NCBI GenBank assembly: GCA_028699365.1 | Contig: JAQVUQ010000123.1 | Span: forward strand, 1-7,746 | Length of the DNA: 7,746 bases | Direction: 5' to 3' | Source of the DNA: a bacterium | Lineage (GTDB): Bacteria; UBP13; UBA5359 | Shown: positions 1-5,202 of the stretch, one piece after another | How the letters are laid out: each line of letters begins with the position of its first letter | Numbering within the stretch: position 1 is the first letter of the stretch | The notes under the pieces: model-generated | Seen by the model: the letters and a program-made list of their open reading frames with translations, nothing else | Told to the model about the DNA's origin: nothing | Database searches by the model: none | Program-made: the position numbers and the translations under genes

Positions 1-93
1 AGTGGAAGTTTTCTTGACAGGGTCCCTGTATTTATGGGCAATAGCGAGATAAGTGCGACCGGTCTTCTTGTTGAGCATCGTTTTCAGGTACAC
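1..93 (-). CDS. IS1634-like transposase, N-terminal part (cut by window edge)
   Basis: Read on the minus strand, the first 31 codons begin VYLKTMLNKKTGRTYLAIAH and continue KYRDPVKKTST. This matches the usual opening of IS1634-type transposases of the IS4 superfamily, where a short strand with NKKTGRTYL is followed by a YRD turn. The GTG start at 93 is chosen because an AGGGAGG ribosome-binding site lies about nine bases upstream and the family signature begins immediately. The rest, including the DDE catalytic residues, lies outside the window, so whether the gene is intact cannot be judged. It faces away from the regulator to its right. It would catalyse movement of its own insertion sequence. 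Confidence 0.75.
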   Translation of the reverse strand, partial: MYLKTMLNKKTGRTYLAIAHKYRDPVKKTST

Positions 94-203
94 TTGAAAG
101 CCCTCCCTTGGCAGAAGTATTAGCGTTACACCCCCCTATTATATCATACTATTCCACATTATGCCACAGGAAAATGCAAAGATTTTCAGGAAAAATTACA
201 AGA

Positions 204-226
204 AAACCCTTGCTATGCAAGGGTTT
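204..226. terminator. Perfect 10-bp hairpin behind the IS1634-like gene
   Basis: AAACCCTTGC and GCAAGGGTTT form a perfect 10-bp stem with a 3-base loop. On the minus strand the stem is followed by TTTTCTTG, and on the plus strand by only three T. It lies between the transposase start and the regulator promoter. A barrier to outside transcription entering the insertion sequence is plausible, because such hairpins are common near IS ends. The exact IS boundary, probably between here and about 260, cannot be fixed. Confidence 0.5.
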
Positions 227-266
227 CAGCGCCAGGCTCCTTTATCGTCCTGTCAAACTAGGGGTA

Positions 267-308
267 TTGACAGGCAGCGTAGCCAGTGTTAAATTATATA
301 CATGTATA
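267..308 (+). promoter_or_regulatory. Promoter P1 with 12-bp palindromic operator
   Basis: A consensus -35 box TTGACA (267-272) is followed 17 bases later by TAAATT (290-295) and by the perfect palindrome TATACATGTATA (297-308). A second possible -10, TATAAT (305-310), overlaps the palindrome. With the first reading, transcription would begin at about 302, inside the palindrome. A bound regulator would then block initiation. The same block recurs at 4938-4975 in front of the pilin gene. The regulator encoded directly downstream is the natural candidate binder, and GntR/LacI (AraR-type) proteins bind palindromes of this kind. Confidence 0.65.
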
Positions 309-1414
309 ATACAAATCAAAAAAAGTCATATCAAATGATTAAAGAGCATATTTTGGCTCTGGTAACCGATGGAGAGCTCAAAGGCGATGCTTTGCTGCCA
401 TCGGAGCATCAGCTTTGTCGCCAATTCAACCTGTCGCGTATGACGGTCAGAAGAGGGCTAAGTGAACTGGAGAAGGAAGGCTATATATACTCGGTAGCCG
501 GTAAGGGCAGGTTCGTCCGTGATGACAGAATGGAAAGCAGAGCTAAATCCGTATCCAGATTATCTATCATGGTAGGTATGCATGATGATTTTCTAAGTTG
601 CCTATACAGCTCTAACTTTTATTGTACGCAATTGCTGAACGGATTGCAAAATGCATTTGTACTTTATGATGTAAGAGGCCAATTTGCTGTAACACAAACG
701 ATGCTGCAAAATGACCTGATTAAGACAACGGACGGCATTATTCTGGTATCGCCGGGTGAAGGTGAAGCTGAGGTTGTCAGAAGCATTCAGAAGCTCGGGA
801 TACCGTTAGTGTTGATTAACCCGCATGTTACTATGGATGACGTCAGCTATATCAAGATAGAGAACTATCTGAGCTCAAAGATGCTGGTAAAGTATTTGAT
901 TGACTTGGGTCATAGGAAGATAGGATGTATTTCGTGTTCTCTTGATTACAATTATATAAGAGAGCGCAGGCAGGGCTACGCTGATGTTCTTAAGGAGAAT
1001 GGGATAGAGGTGCGAACTGATTGGATTCTGGAGATTGAGGACCCCTTCCACGACCACAGTCGTGATGTATGGGAATGGTGGTTGCGGAATAGCGATTTGA
1101 CGGCCCTCTTTATTTTAGGTGGAAATTTACAACGATACTCATTGAAGAACTTTATAATGCACGGTATCAATATTCCCGATGACTTATCGGTTGTAGCTTT
1201 CGACGAGCTTCCGCCCGAGGAAGGTTATCCGCGCCCCACACTGGTCCGGCAGCCGTTGGCAGCAATGGGCGAAAAGAGCGTTGAAGCTATGGTTAGCATT
1301 TTAAAAGGAAGTATGGCCAAGCCTGTTAGGCTGGAACTGGCGCCGGAGCTGATTATTGGTGAGACCTGCATTCCTCTGGTTCAAGATAACAAAGAGAGAG
1401 TAATGTGTACATAA
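302..1414 (+). CDS. GntR/LacI hybrid (AraR-like) transcriptional regulator
   Basis: This is a ligand-responsive DNA-binding repressor of 370 residues, the usual length for AraR-like proteins. A GntR winged helix-turn-helix covers residues 7-73 (LLPSEHQL, recognition region SRMTVRRGLSELEKEG, wing GKGRFV). A LacI-type sugar-binding domain covers about 85-355, with LGHRKIG (202-208), RRQGYADVL (222-230), DDLSVVAFDE (293-302) and TLVRQP (313-318). The effector is probably a sugar or derivative, but its identity cannot be read. The start is uncertain. ATG 302 lies inside the palindrome at the expected transcription start and has no Shine-Dalgarno site, which would mean leaderless translation. ATG 335 also lacks one and would clip the first helix of the winged domain. 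Autoregulation is likely, and control of the pilin/LamG operon is inferred from the shared promoter block. Confidence 0.9.
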   Translation: MYNTNQKKSYQMIKEHILALVTDGELKGDALLPSEHQLCRQFNLSRMTVRRGLSELEKEGYIYSVAGKGRFVRDDRMESRAKSVSRLSIMVGMHDDFLSCLYSSNFYCTQLLNGLQNAFVLYDVRGQFAVTQTMLQNDLIKTTDGIILVSPGEGEAEVVRSIQKLGIPLVLINPHVTMDDVSYIKIENYLSSKMLVKYLIDLGHRKIGCISCSLDYNYIRERRQGYADVLKENGIEVRTDWILEIEDPFHDHSRDVWEWWLRNSDLTALFILGGNLQRYSLKNFIMHGINIPDDLSVVAFDELPPEEGYPRPTLVRQPLAAMGEKSVEAMVSILKGSMAKPVRLELAPELIIGETCIPLVQDNKERVMCT

Positions 1415-1487
1415 ATTAAGAATAAGTTAGTAAGCATAGAAGTCTGGCGAAGTAAAGATATTTATAACCTGTCTCAGGATAGATATA

Positions 1488-1580
1488 AACAAGTCTGGAG
1501 GGTGCAGTTCCTCTCGAATATTTGTAGTTATGGCAATAATAGCTATCTTAAGATAGGTTATCCTTGGTAGACCTGTTTCA
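1488..1580 (+). pseudogene. Decayed prepilin N-terminus
   Basis: Read from 1488 in one frame, the stretch gives NKSGGCSSSRIF, then VVMAIIAILR, a stop (TAG 1554-1556), then VILGRPV. The intact prepilin at 5203 reads [28 protein letters not shown]. The two align codon by codon through the hydrophobic core, and a shared CCTGTTT follows after two small insertions. The glutamate at +5 of the mature pilin and the FTLIE motif are lost, there is no start codon, and a stop interrupts the helix. The call is therefore a fossil, not a gene. It lies 73 bases after the regulator, so the regulator probably once had a prepilin next to it. The surrounding gap (1415-1652) also holds a weak hairpin (1597-1617) without a T tract. 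Confidence 0.5.
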
Positions 1581-1652
1581 ACCTTTGTTGAAGCGATGCC
1601 TGATGCTATTTCAGGCACAGAATTCTAAGATGTAATGGGGGGTAGCATAACT

Positions 1653-2702
1653 ATGAAGAGGATCAGAGTCGGCATAATCGGCCAGGGTAGAAGCGGTCGG
1701 GGTATTCACAATCATTCTTTCAGAAATGTAGTACCCGATAAGTATCAAGTAGTTGCGGTGGCTGATCCGCTAGAGGAGCGTTGCCGACTAGCCCGAGAGG
1801 AACTGAATTGTGCTGTCTATACTGATTACCGGGAGATGCTGCAGCGTGATGACCTGGACCTTATCGTTAATGCCTCCCCTAGCCATCTGCATGTGCCGAT
1901 AACGGCTGAGGTGTTGGATGCCGGCTTTAATGTGTTAACAGAGAAGCCTCTGGCCCGCAAGGCGACCGATGTGGACATACTTGTTAAAAAGGCTGAGGCA
2001 TCGGGCAAACTCTTTGCCGTCTACCAGCAATCCCGCTTTGCTCCTTATTTTCAGCAAGTATGTGAGGTCATAGATTCCGGTTTGTTAGGACGTATTGTTA
2101 TGGTCAGGATGGCCTTTAACGGTTTCGCCCGGAGATGGGATTGGCAGACGCTGCGGGAAATGGATGGCGGGAATCTGCTCAATACCGGGGCGCACGCACT
2201 GGATCAGACGCTGCATTTTGTGGGACGCGATGCTATGCCGAGGATTTTTTGCCTGATGGATAGAACGGATAATACTTTAGGCAACGCAGAGGACCACGTC
2301 AAGCTGATTATGCATCAACATGGTAGACCATCTGTGGATCTGGAAATATCCTCCTGCTGCACTTATCCTCTTTACACCTACCAGGTATACGGTACCCGGG
2401 GCGGTCTTACCGGCAGTACGATGCACCTGGAATGGAAGTATTTCAAACCTGAAGAGGCACCACACCATGAACTGGCACGAGAACCTTTACCAGGGATGGC
2501 TTACTGCGGCGAGCAACTGACTTGGCACGAAGAGAGTTGGGACATGCCGGAAGCTGACCCCTTCCATATCATGACTGGAAAATTCTATAGCAACCTTTAT
2601 GATGCTCTGGTAAACGGCGCCCCGCTGGAGGTTCCGCCGCAGCAGGTAAGACAACAGATAGCCGTGATTGAGGAGTGCCACCGCCAGAGCCCGCTCGATT
2701 GA
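1653..2702 (+). CDS. Gfo/Idh/MocA-family NAD(P)-dependent oxidoreductase
   Basis: This is a cytoplasmic dehydrogenase of 349 residues, typical for the family, which oxidises or reduces sugars, inositols and related polyols. The N-terminal Rossmann fold shows VGIIGQGRSG (residues 6-15, GxGxxG). EKPLA (97-101) carries the usual catalytic lysine K98. GGNLLNTGAHALDQTLH (172-188) supplies the D184/H188 pair seen in the inositol dehydrogenase group. The start at 1653 (MKRIRVGII) is preferred over ATG 1635 because the Rossmann strand begins at once and a G-rich site (1637-1642) sits about ten bases upstream. The substrate cannot be assigned. It lies downstream of the regulator and the prepilin fossil, separated by 238 bases, and no clear promoter of its own was found. 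Its stop codon abuts the 54-bp repeat. Confidence 0.92.
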   Translation: MKRIRVGIIGQGRSGRGIHNHSFRNVVPDKYQVVAVADPLEERCRLAREELNCAVYTDYREMLQRDDLDLIVNASPSHLHVPITAEVLDAGFNVLTEKPLARKATDVDILVKKAEASGKLFAVYQQSRFAPYFQQVCEVIDSGLLGRIVMVRMAFNGFARRWDWQTLREMDGGNLLNTGAHALDQTLHFVGRDAMPRIFCLMDRTDNTLGNAEDHVKLIMHQHGRPSVDLEISSCCTYPLYTYQVYGTRGGLTGSTMHLEWKYFKPEEAPHHELAREPLPGMAYCGEQLTWHEESWDMPEADPFHIMTGKFYSNLYDALVNGAPLEVPPQQVRQQIAVIEECHRQSPLD

Positions 2703-2756
2703 GCTCTTCATAGTCGGGAGACAAAGTGTTGACAAGCAGGATAGACAGTGCTAATA
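2703..2756 (+). repeat. Direct repeat copy 1, holding orphan promoter P2
   Basis: This 54-bp stretch starts immediately after the dehydrogenase stop codon and matches 4913-4965 with one gap and two mismatches. The last 42 bases (2715-2756) differ at one position only. It contains TTGACA (2729-2734), the conserved 17-base spacer and TAATA, but similarity stops exactly there. The TATACATGTATA palindrome is missing and is replaced by unrelated sequence (GTCTGACTTTTA). The resulting -10 (TAATAG) is poor. It looks like the left half of a copy of the pilin promoter, cut at a rearrangement junction. Whether it still drives anything is unknown. Confidence 0.8.
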
Positions 2757-2783
2757 GTCTGACTTTTACAGTAAAACGCATAT

Positions 2784-2796
2784 CTGTCCAAGATAG
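2784..2796 (+). repeat. Candidate left terminal inverted repeat of IS4-type element
   Basis: CTGTCCAAGATAG matches the reverse complement of 4859-4871 (CTGTCCAAAATAG) at 12 of 13 positions. It lies 105 bases before the transposase fragment, a sensible distance for an IS end. No target-site duplication is visible next to the two ends. The right copy also forms its own small hairpin, which weakens the case. Confidence 0.4.
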
Positions 2797-2827
2797 CACA
2801 TTGACAACTTAAACAAGGCAAAAAAGT

Positions 2828-2901
2828 GGCAGAAAGCCTCTTTCGGTGATATGTTGTAAGTGACCAAACAAACCCCCATACACCGAAAGAAGACCTCTGC
2901 C
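2828..2901 (+). promoter_or_regulatory. Interrupted inverted repeat in transposase leader
   Basis: GGCAGA (2828-2833) pairs with TCTGCC (2896-2901), and TCTTTCGGTG (2839-2848) pairs with CACCGAAAGA (2881-2890). The two stems are separated by 5-base internal loops on each side. The structure ends at the base before the ATG at 2902 and buries the region where ribosomes would bind. Several IS transposases (IS10, IS50) use such structures to prevent translation from transcripts that enter from outside. This copy probably did the same before the gene decayed. Confidence 0.5.
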
Positions 2902-3102
2902 ATGAAAAATTGTAGCTTGTTCGGGCAAATTCTTCAAATATTTCCGAGGCATAAGTTCTATAAGATAGTCGAAGAAACAAAAGCAGAATACAAAGCCAAA
3001 GGCTTTTCCAGTTGAGACCAGTTCGTAGCCATGCTCTTTTGCCAAATGGCCCAATACAAGAGTCTGCGGAAGATGGGTTTAGAGAGAATTGAGGGAATTT
3101 AG
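2902..3102 (+). pseudogene. IS4-family transposase, N-terminal remnant
   Basis: From ATG 2902 the frame reads MKNCSLFGQILQIFPRHKFY and on to KAKGFSS, then a TGA (3013-3015), then DQFVAMLFCQMAQYKSLRKM. This is the small N-terminal (DUF4372-type) domain that precedes the DDE domain in one group of IS4 transposases. Relatives have a tryptophan at the TGA position (S-W-DQFVAMLFCQ), so a TGG-to-TGA change is likely. Similarity ends at about 3075, and the frame closes at TAG 3100-3102 after roughly 65 codons, against the 370-450 usual for the family. No catalytic residue is left. Bases 3103-3173 behind it show no recognisable gene or signal. Confidence 0.75.
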
Positions 3103-3186
3103 AAAGACGATGGAATTGAAAGTAGCTTGTATCAGAGCCGGAAAAGCCGGGACCGGTCACATAATGTTTACTTGGAGGTATAAATC

Positions 3187-4281
3187 ATGATGTCGCCAAA
3201 GGAACGCTTGCTTGCGCCGCTTAAAGGGATGAGACCTGATCGTCCGGCTTGGGCGGCTGATCTTACTTATTGGTATAATGCGATGAAAAAAAGCGACTGT
3301 CTCAGCCCTAAATATGAAGGTAAAGAAGGGTTCAAACTCTTGCACCAGGAAATGGGGATTTGCTGTTATTACGGTTTATCTGGAACTACCTTCAAAGCGA
3401 TTTTTGATGGAGTAGAAAACACTGTTCAAGAGGATAACGGCATACGGATAAGAAGATGGAAAACCCCAAAAGGAGAACTGACTGACAGATGGGAATATAT
3501 AGAGCAGAGTTATTGCTGGGCTCACGTTGAATATGCCGTTAAGACCCCTGAACAACTGGCTGTATTAAAGGATATTTTCGAGCGGACGCACTATCGACCA
3601 GATTATCAGTCGTTTACTGAAGCAGCGGGGTTCTTAGGAGACAGTGGTGTGCCTATTTCCCCATTGCCTCGCAGCCCACTTCCGGCGTTGCTTGCCGACT
3701 GGTGCGGGGTTGTAAACACTATTTATTTGCTCATGGATAGTCCCGGCACGGTCAGGGAAATTCTTGATACTATCGGCACAGCCAATGAACAAGCCTTTGA
3801 ATTCGTTGTAGAAAGCCCGGCAGAGTTATTTCATTTCTGCGACAATCTCGACAGTCTCAGCAGCACTTCTTATTTTACCGGATATATGGAGGAGTATTAC
3901 ACCCGGCGTCTTCAGCAGCTTCATGAACATGGAAAGTTCGCCGCCGTCCACCTTGACGGAGCGGTAAAAGGGCTGCTGCCGAAACTTGCCGCCTGTGGCT
4001 TTGACAGCGTAGAGGCAATTACACCCAAGCCGGTTGGGGATGTCGATGTAGAGGAGTGCAAAAAATTAGTCGGAAATGGAAAGACCGTTTTATGGGGAGG
4101 TATTCCGGGGGCAATGTTCTGTCAGCCGTGGCGGGAAGAGGATATCAGAGCCCACACCGAAAAAGTATTGGAAGAATGGGATGGGGACGGCAGGCTGATT
4201 ATCGGCAGTGCCGATCAAATACCCCCGGACGGTAATATAAGTCTTTGTAAAGTTATCGCTGAAATAATTGAAGGGGAATAG
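3187..4281 (+). CDS. URO-D family protein (uroporphyrinogen decarboxylase-like, non-haem type)
   Basis: This is a 364-residue cytoplasmic protein with the C-terminal hallmarks of the URO-D/methyltransferase barrel: AAVHLDGAVKGLLPKL (252-267), GFDSVEAITPKP (271-282), VLWGGIPG (301-308) and IIGSADQIPPDGN (338-350). The RQAGRY segment of true haem-pathway decarboxylases is absent. The H-x-C zinc motif of the MtaA/MtbA corrinoid methyltransferases reads HLD at 255-257. It is therefore probably one of the uncharacterised URO-D paralogues found beside Gfo/Idh enzymes in sugar-related clusters. The reaction cannot be stated. ATG 3187 is preceded by TGGAGG with 8-base spacing, and a second ATG follows directly at 3190. 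The gene is intact although IS4-type transposase debris flanks it on both sides. A truncated Rossmann-fold gene follows 11 bases downstream, as in an operon. Confidence 0.85.
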   Translation: MMSPKERLLAPLKGMRPDRPAWAADLTYWYNAMKKSDCLSPKYEGKEGFKLLHQEMGICCYYGLSGTTFKAIFDGVENTVQEDNGIRIRRWKTPKGELTDRWEYIEQSYCWAHVEYAVKTPEQLAVLKDIFERTHYRPDYQSFTEAAGFLGDSGVPISPLPRSPLPALLADWCGVVNTIYLLMDSPGTVREILDTIGTANEQAFEFVVESPAELFHFCDNLDSLSSTSYFTGYMEEYYTRRLQQLHEHGKFAAVHLDGAVKGLLPKLAACGFDSVEAITPKPVGDVDVEECKKLVGNGKTVLWGGIPGAMFCQPWREEDIRAHTEKVLEEWDGDGRLIIGSADQIPPDGNISLCKVIAEIIEGE

Positions 4282-4292
4282 GTGTAAGCAAA

Positions 4293-4340
4293 ATGAGAAT
4301 AGCGCTGATCGGATGCGGCAACAACGGGTTTAGTTATGTG
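4293..4340 (+). pseudogene. 5' stub of a Rossmann-fold (probably Gfo/Idh/MocA) gene
   Basis: Eleven bases after the URO-D stop, ATG 4293 opens MRIALIGCGNNGF, the first strand and glycine-rich loop (GxGxxG) of an NAD(P)-binding Rossmann fold. It looks like the start of a second Gfo/Idh-type dehydrogenase. The frame closes after 29 codons at TAA 4380-4382, and from about 4340 the sequence belongs to transposase debris. The gene is thus broken after 12-16 codons. AGGTG lies about ten bases upstream. The original URO-D gene was probably followed by this dehydrogenase in one operon. Confidence 0.6.
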
Positions 4341-4341
4341 C

Positions 4342-4760
4342 CAAGCTCGCCAGCCGGGACTGACGAAGCAGTTCAAGTTTAAGAACAAGTTGCTCTCTCT
4401 TGAAGAAGTCTTCTTCGTCAGCTGACAAAAGAGCAGCGCCATTTACAGTTGTAGAGGAGAAGAGCATTTCAAAAGACGGTATCAGGATCATGACCGACCA
4501 GATCATCCAAATGGAAGGTTACAAAACCGGAGAACGCTACCTGGACAGCTTAAGGCGTGTCATCCTCCTGGATGAAGAAGGCAAGACAGTGGTCTTTATC
4601 ACCAGTAATTTCGATACTCTCTCCGGAGATAATAGCCGCTATCTGCAAAGACCGCTGGCAGATAGAGCTGTTCTTCAAGGTGATAAAGCAGAACCAGAAG
4701 GTCAAGACCTTTGTCGGCACCAGTAGGAACGCTTTGCTCGCCCAGATTTGGATAGCATAG
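4342..4760 (+). pseudogene. IS4-family transposase, C-terminal remnant with frameshifts
   Basis: Three frame segments together cover the C-terminal half of an IS4-type DDE transposase: GLTKQFKFKNKLLSLEEVFF (about 4360-4419), PFTVVEEK through DQIIQMEGYKTGERY to VVFITSNFDTLS (4439-4620), and IIAAICKDRWQIELFFKVIK onward to QIWIA (from about 4624). Frameshifts lie near 4421-4440 and 4620. The C-R-E-K residues in CKDRWQIELFFKVIK occupy the family's Y-(2)-R-(3)-E-(6)-K motif, with the tyrosine replaced by cysteine. A TAG (4758-4760) ends the protein early, just after QIWIA. It cannot make an active enzyme. It is of the same transposase type as the fragment at 2902 and could be its other half or a second copy. 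Confidence 0.75.
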
Positions 4761-4858
4761 GCAAATTAAGGGGGGGGTGATTTCGAGATTGCTCAGTTTT
4801 TAAAGTTCAAAGCCGCATAAAACCTGTACAAAACAAGGGTCGATTTTAAATCCGCTGT

Positions 4859-4871
4859 CTATTTTGGACAG
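4859..4871 (-). repeat. Candidate right terminal inverted repeat of IS4-type element
   Basis: CTATTTTGGACAG is the inverted counterpart of 2784-2796 (12 of 13 positions) and lies 98 bases after the transposase remnant. It is also half of a local hairpin, GCTGTC-tattttg-GACAGC (4854-4872). Bases 4761-4853 and 4872-4912 contain nothing else I recognise apart from a run of eight G at 4771-4778. Confidence 0.4.
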
Positions 4872-4912
4872 CAATGTCTTTGACCGATTCATTCCCCTGT
4901 GCTAAAAACGAT

Positions 4913-4965
4913 GCTCTTCTAGGCGGGAGACAAAGTATTGACAAGCAGGATAGACAGTGCTAATA
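4913..4965 (+). repeat. Direct repeat copy 2, part of the pilin promoter
   Basis: This stretch matches 2703-2756 over 53 bases with one gap and two mismatches, in the same orientation and about 2.21 kb away. Unlike copy 1, the sequence runs on into the complete palindrome and the pilin leader, so this is the functional-looking copy. Recombination between the copies would delete both IS4 remnants and the URO-D gene. Confidence 0.8.
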
Positions 4966-4975
4966 TACATGTATA
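4938..4975 (+). promoter_or_regulatory. Promoter P3 with 12-bp palindromic operator, driving the prepilin gene
   Basis: TTGACA (4938-4943), a 17-base spacer and TAATAT (4961-4966) overlap the perfect palindrome TATACATGTATA (4964-4975). Another possible -10, TATAAT, is at 4972-4977. Compared with P1 (267-308), the -35 box, parts of the spacer (GCAG, TAG, CAGTG), the palindrome and the following ATACAA are the same, with a 4-base difference in spacing before the palindrome. This points to control by the regulator at 302. The transcript would carry a leader of about 230 bases. Confidence 0.65.
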
Positions 4976-5202
4976 ATACAACATAGGGATTTACCTAACA
5001 ATAGAGCATGCGTTATGATCTTGCAGTAGGTTAAGAGCATAATCGAATTTGAACAAAGCAAAAAGCTGTAATCCATGGCTGGAGATAATAAGGAAGGAGG
5101 TGTTTAAACAAAAATGTAGGGTCGTTTATAAAAGAAGTAGTATTTATATAGTATGGTGTTTCTACAGTAGAAGCGTTATTATAAGAAAAGGATGTGTAGG
5201 TA
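4976..5202 (+). other. Long 5' leader of the prepilin gene with a Met-stop mini-ORF
   Basis: Between promoter P3 and the prepilin start lie about 230 untranslated bases. They contain a full Shine-Dalgarno sequence AAGGAGGTG (5094-5102) placed 11 bases before ATG TAG (5114-5119), a start codon followed at once by a stop. The prepilin's own site, AAGGA (5188-5192), is weaker. I see no known riboswitch or strong hairpin. The leader could bind ribosomes for stability or regulation, or it could be the relic of a lost small gene. Confidence 0.4.

Noticed and set aside
108-338. 76-codon plus-strand open frame
   Set aside because: It crosses the hairpin and promoter P1 and has no recognisable protein features or ribosome site.
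1543-1556. Perfect 14-bp palindrome CTATCTTAAGATAG upstream of the dehydrogenase
   Set aside because: It lies within the prepilin fossil and is not repeated elsewhere, and one such palindrome is about what chance allows in this length.
1597-1617. Hairpin TGCCTGA/TCAGGCA as a terminator
   Set aside because: The stem has only seven pairs and no T tract, and the position just before a gene start does not suit a terminator.
3013-3015. TGA at a tryptophan position, possible recoding or alternative genetic code
   Set aside because: The reading frame is a short remnant with other damage. The dehydrogenase uses TGA as its stop, and intact genes use TGG for tryptophan.
2708-3160. 150-codon minus-strand open frame
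   Set aside because: It runs antisense across the repeat and the IS4-type fragment, has no family features, and the plus-strand transposase match explains the region.
4400-4760. Two overlapping plus-strand open frames that could be separate small genes
   Set aside because: Together they spell one transposase C-terminus with a frameshift near 4620.
5075-5107. Ten-codon peptide MAGDNKEGGV in the pilin leader
   Set aside because: No Shine-Dalgarno sequence precedes it, and its glycine-rich end only reflects the AAGGAGGTG site.
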